Shown: positions 26,578-35,464, numbered from the stretch's first letter. The stretch is DNA of 64,000 nt from Nostoc paludosum FACHB-159 (GCF_014698835.1 NZ_JACJTU010000012.1:124001-188000); one strand, 5' to 3'. Made by a program: numbers and translations. The notes: generated from the letters alone by a model not told the origin.

Positions 26578-26777
26578 GGAATAAAAGATAAAAAATATAC
26601 CTTTTATTTGAAGATAGGGGAGCAGGGGAGAAAAACCGCAACTAACTTCAAGCTAACGTCACTGAGCAGAGTGAAAAGCTTGTGGGTGGCAAGCACATTC
26701 AGGGTAAGCTCATGATTAAGGTAGTAAACTTGCTGTTCTAGGAATTGTGTAAAATTCCTCTGACGTAAGCTGATGTT

Positions 26778-26805
26778 AAAACCCTTCATACAAATGAAGG
26801 GTTTT
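26778..26805. terminator. 12-bp perfect hairpin terminator
   Basis: Arms aaaacccttcat (26778-26789) and atgaagggtttt (26794-26805) with loop acaa. The arms end in A- and T-runs, so it can act in both directions. It lies between the SDR and NADAR genes. Confidence 0.75.
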
Positions 26806-26852
26806 GAACTTTCAGTTACCCTGAAATAAATATATAAAAGAGCAATTTTCAA

Positions 26853-27323
26853 ATGACCATTTACTTTTATAAGGCTTGGCAGCCTTATGGCTGTTTTTCT
26901 AACTTTTCTTTCCACGGGATTCACGTCCAGGGTATTTATTGGCCAACGGTTGAGCATTATTATCAAGCACAAAAGTTTGTTGGTAGTACGGATGCAGTAA
27001 TTATACCTTTCATTCATGCCGCCGCCACACCCGAAGAAGCTGCTGCTTTGGGAAGATGTAGCAGCCGTCAACTACGTCGAGATTGGGATTTGGTTAAAAC
27101 TCAAGTGATGCGAGAAGCTGTACTCAAAAAGTTTCTCACTCATGCTGATATTAGAGAAGTTCTTTTGAAGACAGGCGATGAAATGTTGGTTGAAAACTCC
27201 CCAACCGATTATTTTTGGGGTTGTGGCGCTAATAAAACCGGTCAAAACCATCTCGGTAAAATTCTCATCAGCGTTCGTGAAGAAATCCGAAAATTGCTAT
27301 CTTTAACGGTAATTCACGAATAA
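26853..27323 (+). CDS. NADAR (YbiA/DUF1768) family N-glycosidase
   Basis: A 156-aa single-domain protein: FYKAWQPYGCFSNFSFHGIHVQGIYWPTVEHYYQAQKFVG at the N-terminus, then AAALGR, LRRDWDLVKTQVMREAVLKKF, and the C-terminal DYFWGCGANKTGQNHLGKIL, all NADAR hallmarks. Characterised members hydrolyse N-glycosidic bonds of riboflavin intermediates or remove ADP-ribose from guanine. Which of these applies is not deducible. It stands alone. Confidence 0.9.
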   Translation: MTIYFYKAWQPYGCFSNFSFHGIHVQGIYWPTVEHYYQAQKFVGSTDAVIIPFIHAAATPEEAAALGRCSSRQLRRDWDLVKTQVMREAVLKKFLTHADIREVLLKTGDEMLVENSPTDYFWGCGANKTGQNHLGKILISVREEIRKLLSLTVIHE

Positions 27324-27867
27324 TTTAATTAAAAAAGTTACATTCAACATAAAATCAGCAATTAAACGGGGAATAGTCAAATTCCCCCAGTCAAAAAATT
27401 TTAAATAAATCACCTATAGTGAGCCATTTAGTTGAAAAAAATCTTAATTAATTGGCTTAATGGGCATAATTATTAAAAAAATATTGTTAATTCCAAGCAA
27501 TTAATCAGCTACTAAGTTAAGTAAAATTACTGAAATAGTTTAATGGCTGAGAATATAAAATTAATAAGTGTCAATGATTAAAATTTTCTTAACTATAAAC
27601 TTGAGAGGATATTTGTAAAGTCTATGTAATAAATTAAGCCTTTTTAAATTTTCCTAAATCAATTTTTATAGCAGGAATTCTGATACTTGTGAAATATCCT
27701 CTAATACCATTTGCAAAAATATCTGTAACAATTATATGCCCAAATCAAGTATTTTTAGCAGAAATTTCATCAAATATGATGATAATTCAGGAACTGGAAA
27801 TTGAAAATTTTCATCAAAGACAACTATAAAAAACTTTTTTAAACTTCAGTCATAGTGTACATAAACG
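27324..27867. other. 544-bp AT-rich intergenic region
   Basis: No gene, repeat or terminator recognised apart from general A/T runs. It should contain the promoter of the GAF-PHY histidine kinase. Confidence 0.4.
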
Positions 27868-30666
27868 ATGACATTTACCGATAAAACACACTGGTTGCAG
27901 CAAAGCTTAGACAAAGAAAGTTTACTGCATCGGATGACCAAACAGATTAGGCGATCGCTCGATCTTCAAGAGATATTAACGGCTACTGTTGCCGAAGTAC
28001 GGTTATTTTTGGGTACAGATAGGGTCACGGTGTATCGGTTTAATGTTGATGGTAGTGGTGAAGTTATTGCTGAATCTATTTATGAGCAGCGTCTACCATC
28101 TTTATTGGGGTTACGCTTTCCAGTCCATGATATTCCACAAGAAGCTAGAGAGATGTTTCTGCTAGCAGGACAACGTTCAATTGTAGATGTAAGTAATGGG
28201 AAAATTGGGCTATCACCTCTACACTCAAAAGAAACTAACGAACGTCTGCAAACTAATATTTACTATCGGCAAGTAGACCCTTGCCATATTGAATATTTAA
28301 AATCAATGGGCGTGCAGTCTTCATTAGTAGTGCCAATTTTGCATTACGACCTGAAAGAAGAATCGGCAAAACCACAATTGTGGGGATTGTTGGTATCTCA
28401 TCACGCCGAAGGGCGAAGGATTTTGAAGCGAGAACTGAGATTAGTGCAGCAAGTTGCCGATCAAGTAGCGATCGCCATAGCTCAAAGTCGCTTATTCACT
28501 GAAGCGATCGCCCAGCAGCAACGAGAAGCTACTATTAACCGAGTAACAACACTATTACATAAACTGCCAACAATCCAATTACAAGGCGCACTAGAAGAAG
28601 CGATCGCTGCCTTCGCTGGCGTCGGTGGCAGGCTTTATATTGAAGAAAGTAAAGAACTATATACCTGGGGCGAGCAGCCGAAACTACCATTAGAGCTAGA
28701 TAATGCTCTGATCGAACAGCATCCCATGTGGCAAAACTGGATGGCTGAGTGTAAACCAGGTAATATTTGGGCAACTGCTGACCTTTATAAAGAACCGCGT
28801 TTGCGAGTTTTAGCTTTAGGGTTCCGTTCCACTCCAATTCGGGGACTGATGGTGATTCCCCTACATTACCGCGAAAAATTTACTGGTGTATTAAGCATTT
28901 TTCGCTCGGAATTTGACACAGAAATTTTGTGGGCAGGACGGTGCGAAGATAATCGGCGGCAATTATTACCGAAACTTTCCTTTGAAGTTTGGCGAGAAGA
29001 AAAAAAAGGGCAAGCACCTGAGTGGAAGGCAGAAGATATCTTATTAGCCCAAGCTTTGTACGATCATTTTTCAATGGCAATTCAGCAGCAGCAAATGTAC
29101 AAACAAGTACAAGCCCTCAATTCCAGCCTAGAAGTGCGGGTGCAAGAGCAAACTGCTGAGGTAGAAAAATCATTACTATTTACCAAAGTACTCAAACAAG
29201 TCACAGACCACATCCGCAGTACATTAGACTTGCAGACAACCCTCCAGACTATCGTTCGGGAAGTGCGATCGCTGCTGAATTCAGACCGCGTATTAATTTT
29301 CCAAATCCAAACTAAATCGGTGATTGTGGAAGAAATTAATGGCAGCTGGCAGTCAGTTTTGGGAGTGGAAGCACCAGGAGAATGCTTTCCTGACGACTTT
29401 GTTAATTTATACTTCCAAGGTAGGGTACGGGCTGTTAACAATGTATCAACCGTTTCTTTGAGTGACTGTCATCGAGATTATTTGCAAAGTCTCCAAGTGC
29501 AAGCTAACTTAATTGTTCCAATCAACATAGGTATGCAAGTATGGGGATTACTGATTGCCCATCAGTGCGATGCACCCAGAAATTGGCAGGATGCAGAAAT
29601 TGATTTATTGCAACAGCTAGGAGATCAGGCTGCGATCGCCATTCAACAAGCACAACTCTACGAACAAACTTGTAGTGCTGAAGCTGAAGCCAGAAATCAA
29701 GCTGCACAGTTAGAAAGTACTCTGCATCAACTCCAAGAAACACAGACAAAATTGATTCACACTGAAAAAATGTCTGCCTTGGGACAGTTGGTAGCAGGTA
29801 TCGCCCACGAAATTAATAACCCCGTTAACTTTATTTACGGTAATCTCTGCCATGCAAGCGACTATACCGAACAATTACTAGAGATTTTACGGCTTTACCA
29901 GTTACATTATCCCAATCCCCATAGTGAAATTCGTGCTGCTATTGAAGCGATCGATTTTGATTTTTTAGTAGAAGATCTGCCAAAAATCATGGAGTCAATG
30001 CAAGTGGGAAGCGATCGCATCCGTTCAATAGTGCTGTCGTTACGCAATTTTTCTCGCTTGGATGAATCTGAAAACAAGCGCGTCGATCTCCATGAAGGTA
30101 TTGACAACACTTTATTAATTTTGCGACACCGCCTCAAAGGCAATCCTGAATTTCCAGCCATTGAAGTCATCAAAGACTATGGCAAAATCCCACGAGTGGA
30201 ATGCTATGCCGGACAAATGAATCAAGTATTCATGAATATTATCAGCAATGCGATAGATGCTTTGGGAATGGGGAATGGGGAATGGGGATTCGGGAGATGG
30301 CAAGATGAGGAGATAGAGAAATGGGGAGACGGGGAGAATAACCAATACTCAATGCCCTATCCCCAATGCCCAATGCCCACCATCCACATTTCCACTAAAG
30401 TTTCAGCTGACAACTCTCGTGTGCTGATTCGTATTAGTGACAATGGACCTGGAATGACTCAAGAAGTGAAAAAGCGAATTTTTGACCCGTTTTACACTAC
30501 CAAACCTGTGGGTAAAGGCACTGGACTGGGATTGGCAATCAGCTATCAAATTATTGTCGAAAAACATGCCGGAATAATGGAGTGCATTTCAGAACCAGGC
30601 AAAGGTACAGAGTTCTGGATTGAAATTCCCGTTAAGCCGCCAGCAACAATCAATAGTCAACCGTAG
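27868..30666 (+). CDS. Phytochrome-superfamily histidine kinase (GAF-PHY-GAF-HisKA-HATPase)
   Basis: A 932-aa cytoplasmic kinase without receiver domain. GAF1 (about 20-205) has the phytochrome DIP motif (Asp88) and the bilin-site CHIEYLKSMGV with Cys139-His140. The next domain (about 215-405) looks like PHY, with WAG and PKLSFEVW motifs of the tongue. GAF2 (about 440-605) is cyanobacteriochrome-like, with Cys534-His535 in SDCHRDYL and a second Cys506 in GECF. The kinase has His647 in AGIAHEINNPVNF, an N box near ISNAID, then ISDNGPGM and GTGLGLAIS. No N-terminal PAS, so it is a knotless, Cph2-like layout. Residues about 799-838, between N box and G1 box, are encoded by heptamer-type repeat DNA, which may affect the ATP lid. 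The partner regulator is not nearby. Confidence 0.88.
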   Translation: MTFTDKTHWLQQSLDKESLLHRMTKQIRRSLDLQEILTATVAEVRLFLGTDRVTVYRFNVDGSGEVIAESIYEQRLPSLLGLRFPVHDIPQEAREMFLLAGQRSIVDVSNGKIGLSPLHSKETNERLQTNIYYRQVDPCHIEYLKSMGVQSSLVVPILHYDLKEESAKPQLWGLLVSHHAEGRRILKRELRLVQQVADQVAIAIAQSRLFTEAIAQQQREATINRVTTLLHKLPTIQLQGALEEAIAAFAGVGGRLYIEESKELYTWGEQPKLPLELDNALIEQHPMWQNWMAECKPGNIWATADLYKEPRLRVLALGFRSTPIRGLMVIPLHYREKFTGVLSIFRSEFDTEILWAGRCEDNRRQLLPKLSFEVWREEKKGQAPEWKAEDILLAQALYDHFSMAIQQQQMYKQVQALNSSLEVRVQEQTAEVEKSLLFTKVLKQVTDHIRSTLDLQTTLQTIVREVRSLLNSDRVLIFQIQTKSVIVEEINGSWQSVLGVEAPGECFPDDFVNLYFQGRVRAVNNVSTVSLSDCHRDYLQSLQVQANLIVPINIGMQVWGLLIAHQCDAPRNWQDAEIDLLQQLGDQAAIAIQQAQLYEQTCSAEAEARNQAAQLESTLHQLQETQTKLIHTEKMSALGQLVAGIAHEINNPVNFIYGNLCHASDYTEQLLEILRLYQLHYPNPHSEIRAAIEAIDFDFLVEDLPKIMESMQVGSDRIRSIVLSLRNFSRLDESENKRVDLHEGIDNTLLILRHRLKGNPEFPAIEVIKDYGKIPRVECYAGQMNQVFMNIISNAIDALGMGNGEWGFGRWQDEEIEKWGDGENNQYSMPYPQCPMPTIHISTKVSADNSRVLIRISDNGPGMTQEVKKRIFDPFYTTKPVGKGTGLGLAISYQIIVEKHAGIMECISEPGKGTEFWIEIPVKPPATINSQP

Positions 30667-31371
30667 CTAGAGAATGTGGGGAGGGTGGGGAGATGGGGAG
30701 ACGAGGGGACAAGGAGATAGCTCAATACAGTTGAGTTAAGCAATTTTTTCCTTCTCTTTCTTCTCTCTCCGTGTCCTCTGCGCCTCTGCGGTAGCCTGCG
30801 GCAAGCCGCTGTGCGTCTACATTAAAAAAAATGACTTTGACAAAGAGTGCTACCCTGAACCCAAGCGTATTGGGAGATAGCTCAGCAATCAACAGTTAAC
30901 ACTCCCAATGCCTAATAGATTATTACAAAATGTTAGTTTCAAAACTTAAAAATTTACTTAGCAATTACTCAATTCATCCACAAGGTTGATGATAAAATTA
31001 TTAACAATAGGCTATACAACAAATTTTAAAGCTATTTAGAGCTTGCACTATATTAATTTAGGTAAAAAAATAGCTCAAAAGTAAAGTTTAGTTGCAAAAA
31101 AAATTAGTTTCATCCACTAGTGCTAATCTAATAATTGAAGCTAATAAAAAGCTTCCCTGGCAGATACAACAGCTGCATGATGGAATGTAGTTAAGAGGTA
31201 AAAGACGCTGTTTAATTCACATCTGTCTCGTCAAAACACGGCAACACCCAACGCGAAAACTCATATTTCCTCAAAGTGGAAAATTAGGGGGCGCTGTAAC
31301 TGATTTTCATTACTTGTTTACAAAGTGATGAGAGTTATTACATCCCTGGTTAGAATAAACAAGGAGAGGAA
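30667..31371. other. 705-bp intergenic region
   Basis: Begins with gggag-rich repeats, then a cctctgcgcctctgcggt fragment interrupted by gcctgcggcaagccgct (30770-30820). The rest is AT-rich. No RNA gene recognised. Confidence 0.4.
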
Positions 31372-31467
31372 ATGTTGAAGCGAGTAGATGGTTGGGTGTT
31401 GTTGTATTTAAAAAGAAATCAGAATAATGACTCCTCTGGGTGTAAGCTGAATACGAAGGTTGAATAG
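31372..31467 (+). CDS. Possible 31-aa small protein
   Basis: A short frame starting ATG with a strong ribosome site (aaggagaggaa) immediately upstream, one of the best in the window. The product starts MLKRVDGWVLLYLKRNQ and is basic with a short hydrophobic patch. It ends 25 bp before the TIR-like gene, so it may be a leader peptide or a small partner. The coding call rests on ribosome site and position only. Confidence 0.35.
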   Translation: MLKRVDGWVLLYLKRNQNNDSSGCKLNTKVE

Positions 31468-31492
31468 CGAGAAACAGTTAAAATAGCGCCTT

Positions 31493-32263
31493 ATGTCAAT
31501 TATTGCGCTCAGAGCATGGTATTTACAGGATTATGAGCCGATTCCAGAATTGGAAAAGCGCCCACCAGACATTCGCCTAAGTAAAAAAAGTCTGCTGAGA
31601 TCGGCATTGCGAGCGGACTTTTTAGAAGAAAGCGACGAAATTAAAAAATCAATTTGGTTTGGGCGCTATCTGGAAGGGGAAGATATTGAATTTTATATTG
31701 AAGGTAGTGGCGGCTATCGCGTAGCTAACATTGACTTGATTAGTCACGAAATTTATTTTACTAAACAAGCCCTGTTAGCTCAGTTAGAACCAACTATTTT
31801 TTTCTCTTACCAAACTGAGTATGCCGCAGCAAGTGATGTTCTCAGAGAAGAACTGCGAAAAACTTTGGAGAATTTAAACTTGCGATCGCGTCTTCCCTTA
31901 ACATTAGTAGAATCCTCTCGCCCCAGTGATGCCACTTTCCGAATTAATCGCACTATGATGCGAAAAATCCGTAAGAGTTTGTTATTTATCGCTGATACCA
32001 CACCCATTAGCAGTGTTAATGTTAAAGAAAACCTCCAACTAATTCCTAGTCCCAATGTCTGTATTGAAATTGGCTATGCCATCCAAAGTAAGCGGTCTGA
32101 ACAGATTCTACTAGCACAAATGCAACGCTCAAATTTTGAAGGACAAGTTCCCTTTGACTTACCCACACAACAAATTTTACAATTTCAAGACATCAAAGAA
32201 CTGAATAAAATTCTGACGCGAACAATTGAAAATCAGCTAGCACGGTTCAAGTTGTTTTTTTGA
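31493..32263 (+). CDS. TIR-like nucleotide-binding domain protein
   Basis: A 256-aa protein with two parts. Residues 1-95 are not recognised. Residues about 100-250 resemble the TIR-like Rossmann domain found in many prokaryotic defence proteins: TIFFSYQTEY at the start, RKSLLFIADTTPIS, then SPNVCIEIGYAIQSK with Glu192 in the position of the conserved acidic residue, and a QVPFDLPTQQILQF motif near the end. In known relatives this domain binds or breaks NAD or cyclic nucleotide signals. No sensor gene is next to it, so an immune role is inference only. Confidence 0.6.
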   Translation: MSIIALRAWYLQDYEPIPELEKRPPDIRLSKKSLLRSALRADFLEESDEIKKSIWFGRYLEGEDIEFYIEGSGGYRVANIDLISHEIYFTKQALLAQLEPTIFFSYQTEYAAASDVLREELRKTLENLNLRSRLPLTLVESSRPSDATFRINRTMMRKIRKSLLFIADTTPISSVNVKENLQLIPSPNVCIEIGYAIQSKRSEQILLAQMQRSNFEGQVPFDLPTQQILQFQDIKELNKILTRTIENQLARFKLFF

Positions 32264-32281
32264 ACAAAATAATGAACAATT

Positions 32282-32314
32282 AGATCCCCGACTTCTTAGA
32301 GAAGCCGGGGATTT
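32282..32314. repeat. Dispersed hairpin repeat (agatccccgacttctt type), copy 3
   Basis: Ends agatccccgacttctt and gaagccggggattt form a near-perfect hairpin right after the TIR-like gene, where it could serve as terminator. Same family as 3614-3648 and 7805-7837. Confidence 0.75.
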
Positions 32315-32440
32315 AAAGTTTGCGATTTGAGTGAGTACTTACTCTCTAAAAAGTTTAGACAGTTCTAGCCCATCTTCCAGATCCCTGGCTGTTAGAGCTA
32401 AAATAAAGGTCAATTACAGTTCTAATCAAGCTAGCTTCGA

Positions 32441-33073
32441 CTATTCCGGCTTACTGTCTATAGTAGATGCTGGCTTTTTCTTGATAACTCTACTCAGAAA
32501 ACCCATTACTAATAGTCCAGCAATTGCGCCAGGTTCAGGAATCGCAGTTGCTGTCAGCTGACCCCCAAGATCCAATCTACAGTCTGGGAATGTGTCGCAT
32601 ACTTCTGGCGTAAGATCGTCTTTTAAGAAAATTTTAGCCGTTGGTAATCCTTGTTCGGCATTTAGGTAAGTATAAAAATCTAACCCTGTCACATCTGTTG
32701 CAAAGTCAATTCCCAAATCAAAACCATTCGGCGTGTCAAAGTTGCCTGTTTGTAAAACAGTCTTTGTTACTGTATCAAAATTGAAATTGAAACTACTATC
32801 CACTTCGGGAAAATCGTATTGGAAATTTTGTAATAAAGCTCCTTGTGGATCGAAGAAAGAAATGGCAAAATCAGTCAATTCTTCCTTGGTGACGATGCTT
32901 CCCAGAAAACTATCGTCATAGCTGAACTTTCCCTTAGCTGAATAACCTTGATCTCCTAGCCAATTAAGCTCAAAAGAAGCAGCATCAGCACTCTGAAAGT
33001 TAATGAAAGTAGCCATAGAAGTGAACGCAGCAACAGCTACAGTAGCTTTTATTTGGTTATGAATGCTTTTCAT
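32441..33073 (-). CDS. PEP-CTERM sorted extracellular protein
   Basis: A 210-aa protein with signal peptide (KATVAVAAFTSMATFINFQSADA, about 30 residues) and C-terminal sorting signal IPEPGAIAGLLVMGFLSRVIKKK. The body is beta-rich and acidic (DFPEVDSSFNFNFDTVTK). The segment AKGKFSYDDSFLGS matches the corresponding part of the PEP-CTERM protein at 2572-3120. Destined for the envelope or matrix. Divergent from phoX, as the other copy is next to phoD. Confidence 0.85.
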   Translation of the reverse strand: MKSIHNQIKATVAVAAFTSMATFINFQSADAASFELNWLGDQGYSAKGKFSYDDSFLGSIVTKEELTDFAISFFDPQGALLQNFQYDFPEVDSSFNFNFDTVTKTVLQTGNFDTPNGFDLGIDFATDVTGLDFYTYLNAEQGLPTAKIFLKDDLTPEVCDTFPDCRLDLGGQLTATAIPEPGAIAGLLVMGFLSRVIKKKPASTIDSKPE

Positions 33074-33397
33074 TTTCTTGATAAAGTCTAAAACACTTTT
33101 GGGCAGATCGTATCATTAGATTAAATATAATTCCTATAACTTATGTTATTTCTTTGTCAGATAAATATAAAAACCTCAGATAAATATAAAAACCTAATAT
33201 TTTTATTTAAATTATTATTTAAATCATTCTTTAACTTCTCTTAATTAAAATATTCTCTTATCTGACAAAATCATCATTTTTGTAAATTATTAAAGGGAGT
33301 ATTAAAAGTAATAATCCCAAATTAAATTAAGCATTACCTCAACTTAATCGAAGTCTAATAACTTCTTGTCAGCATTTTAGGTAACCAAAAAATTTTT
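33074..33397. promoter_or_regulatory. Divergent promoter region of PEP-CTERM and phoX genes
   Basis: Contains an exact 19-bp tandem duplication (33158-33176 and 33177-33195, cagataaatataaaaacct) and an 11-bp inverted pair, tttgtcagata (33154-33164) and tatctgacaaa (33259-33269). No convincing Pho box was seen. Confidence 0.5.
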
Positions 33398-34702
33398 ATG
33401 AAATTATCTCGACGTAGATTTTTTACATTAGCAGGCACAAGTGCTGCTGGTACTTTGCTAGCCTCTCCTTTAGAAGGTCTTATTGCTAGACAAGCCAATG
33501 GTCACCCTGTATTTGGTAAAGGTTACGGGCCGCTTGTACCAGATCCCAATGGCTTATTAGATTTACCAGTTGGATTTAAGTATCGGACTTTCTCTCTAAC
33601 AGGCGATTTGATGAACGATGGTACTAAAGTTCCGGGTGGCCATGATGGTATGGCGGCTTTCCCCGGTCCGAAAGGTACAGTTATTTTAGTTCGCAATCAC
33701 GAACTTAGTCCTACTTCTGATACAAAAGCCGAAGGGCCGCGTCCTTACGACCCATTTTGTAAAGGTGGTACGACAAACTTAGTTATTGGAAGCGATCGCA
33801 AGCTAATCAAACATTTTACTTCTTTAAGTGGAACTTATCGTAACTGTGCAGGTGGGCGAACTCCTTGGGGTTCATGGATTAGTTGTGAAGAGAACACCAC
33901 CACTCCAAATTCGTTTCCGGTAGGCAATAGCAACTACGTCTCGAAATTCCACGGCTATAACTTTGAAGTTCCAGCTAGCACCACTACTCCTGTAAAGCCT
34001 GAACCTCTAATAGCTATGGGAAGATTTAACCATGAAGCTGTGGCGGTAGATCCCAAAACAGGAATTGTCTATGAAACTGAAGATAAGGGAGATAGTCTTT
34101 TCTACCGTTTTATCCCAAAAGTACCCGGCAAGTTAAAAGAAGGTGGTACTCTTCAGGCATTGAAAATCAAAGATATCTATCAAGCACAAACATTTGCAGA
34201 TTTCCCCAAACGCAAGCCCTTTAAAGTAGAGTGGGTAACTATTACAGAGCCAAATCCGGCTGAAGATACTGTAAGAGAAGAGGGTTTTGCAAAAGGAGCA
34301 GCCCAGTTTGCTCGTGGCGAAGGTATCTGGTATGGTAACGGTGAATTTTACTTTTGCTGTACGAGTGGTGGTGCTTTAGGGCTTGGTCAAGTCTGGCGCT
34401 ATATTCCAGCGAAAGAGACAATTGAATTGTTTGTTGAGTCTACATCTGCTGCCGAACTGGAAAATCCAGATAATATAGTTGTCTCACCTTATGGCGATCT
34501 CATCTTGTGTGAAGATGGAGATGACGAGCAGTTCTTAGTAGGTGTTACTCCCAAAGGTGAACTCTATCAATTCGCCCGTAATGCTTTGAATACCAACGAG
34601 TTCGCTGGTGCTTGCTTCTCACCTGATGGTAAAACTTTGTTCGTTAACATCCAAACTCCTGGTATCACCTTCGCAATCTGGGGCCCTTGGAAAAAGTCAT
34701 AA
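33398..34702 (+). CDS. phoX: PhoX-family (DUF839) alkaline phosphatase, Tat-exported
   Basis: A 434-aa protein with a clear twin-arginine signal (KLSRRRFFTLAGTSAAGTLL) and the DUF839 core: LLDLPVGFKYRTFSLTGDLMNDGTKVPGGHDGMAAFPGPKGTVILVRNHEL, then WGSWISCEENTTTP and GRFNHEAVAVDPKTGIVYETEDKGDSLFYRF. The acidic residues in NHE, CEEN and ETED correspond to the Ca/Fe cofactor ligands of PhoX. The C-terminal beta-propeller part ends DNIVVSPYGDLILCEDGDDEQFL and ACFSPDGKTLFVNIQTPG. It would hydrolyse organic phosphate esters in the periplasm. It duplicates the role of PhoD in this window with an unrelated fold. Confidence 0.9.
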   Translation: MKLSRRRFFTLAGTSAAGTLLASPLEGLIARQANGHPVFGKGYGPLVPDPNGLLDLPVGFKYRTFSLTGDLMNDGTKVPGGHDGMAAFPGPKGTVILVRNHELSPTSDTKAEGPRPYDPFCKGGTTNLVIGSDRKLIKHFTSLSGTYRNCAGGRTPWGSWISCEENTTTPNSFPVGNSNYVSKFHGYNFEVPASTTTPVKPEPLIAMGRFNHEAVAVDPKTGIVYETEDKGDSLFYRFIPKVPGKLKEGGTLQALKIKDIYQAQTFADFPKRKPFKVEWVTITEPNPAEDTVREEGFAKGAAQFARGEGIWYGNGEFYFCCTSGGALGLGQVWRYIPAKETIELFVESTSAAELENPDNIVVSPYGDLILCEDGDDEQFLVGVTPKGELYQFARNALNTNEFAGACFSPDGKTLFVNIQTPGITFAIWGPWKKS

Positions 34703-35050
34703 AGGTTAAGATTAGCAGCAATCCTATTTGAGTTGTGAAATTATTTGTGGAGGCAGGCAATAGGCAACAGATTACCCTCGATCTCAGTAACATCATTGCC
34801 TAACAACGCTTACGAGCTTTTTTAGTACATAAAGTATCAATCAAGTAGGGTAGCACAGCTGTGCTACCCTACAACAATTTAATTTTCAAGTATTGACCAA
34901 GCTGTAGGGGCACAGCATTGCTGTATCCTGACATATAGATGTAGTTTAAATCTACTGTAAGTGTGTAGAGCTAGCCCGTCGTAGACATAACCTGTGGCGG
35001 AAAGTAGTTGTAAGCGATCGCCAAAATTAATATTACACAGTTATTTACAG
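34703..35050. other. Intergenic region with palindromes
   Basis: Contains the perfect palindrome at 34845-34872, a shorter relative (gtaggggcacagcattgctgt, about 34905-34925) and the repeat core tagcccgtcgtagacat at 34972-34988, which recurs inside the response regulator gene at 47996-48012. Confidence 0.5.
34845..34872. repeat. 28-bp perfect palindrome of the GTAG...CTAC family
   Basis: Arms GTAGGGTAGCACAG and CTGTGCTACCCTAC, exact reverse complements. Compared with the copy at 654-681 it differs at several positions, but in both arms together. Confidence 0.8.
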
Positions 35051-35464
35051 ATGGAACAAGTAATTGAAACTCTCAAACAAGATTTACCTACACTTTTTGA
35101 AAAAGATATTTCTTATGACATTTATACACAGGATATCTATTTTAAAGACCCAGTGAATACATTCAAATATAAATTTAATTATCGGATTATATTTTGGACT
35201 TTGCGATTTCACGCTCGGCTATTTTTTACCCAAATTTCCTTTGATGTACATGATATAAAACAGTCTGCGTCAGATACTATTTTAGTCAATTGGACAGTGC
35301 GAGGAGTTTTGCGTGTTCCCTGGAAAGCACCTTTGCTTTTTAATGGCTATTCAACTTATAAACTCAACAAAGATAATTTGATATACGAACATATTGATAC
35401 TTGGGACAGAAAGCCAGGGGAGATTTTAAAGCAGTTTTGGCAAAAGGGAGAAACAGTTAGTTAG
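35051..35464 (+). CDS. DUF2358 protein (NTF2/SnoaL-like)
   Basis: About 137 aa from the ATG at 35051. The longer GTG start at 34994 would take in repeat-like DNA. The sequence VIETLKQDLPTLFEKDISYDIYTQDIYFKDPVNTFKYKFNYRI followed by ILVNWTVRGVLRVPWKAPLLFNGYSTYKL and HIDTWDR is typical of DUF2358, a small cone-shaped NTF2-like fold common in cyanobacteria and plastids. Function unknown. It is a monocistronic gene. Confidence 0.8.
   Translation: MEQVIETLKQDLPTLFEKDISYDIYTQDIYFKDPVNTFKYKFNYRIIFWTLRFHARLFFTQISFDVHDIKQSASDTILVNWTVRGVLRVPWKAPLLFNGYSTYKLNKDNLIYEHIDTWDRKPGEILKQFWQKGETVS

Noticed and set aside
26604..27071. 155-codon minus-strand frame
   Set aside because: Overlaps the start of the clearly recognised NADAR gene on the plus strand and the 26778-26805 terminator; no ribosome site.
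33300..33397. Pho box before phoX
   Set aside because: Only loose matches to YTTAAYYT at 11-bp spacing (around 33340-33375); the third repeat does not fit.
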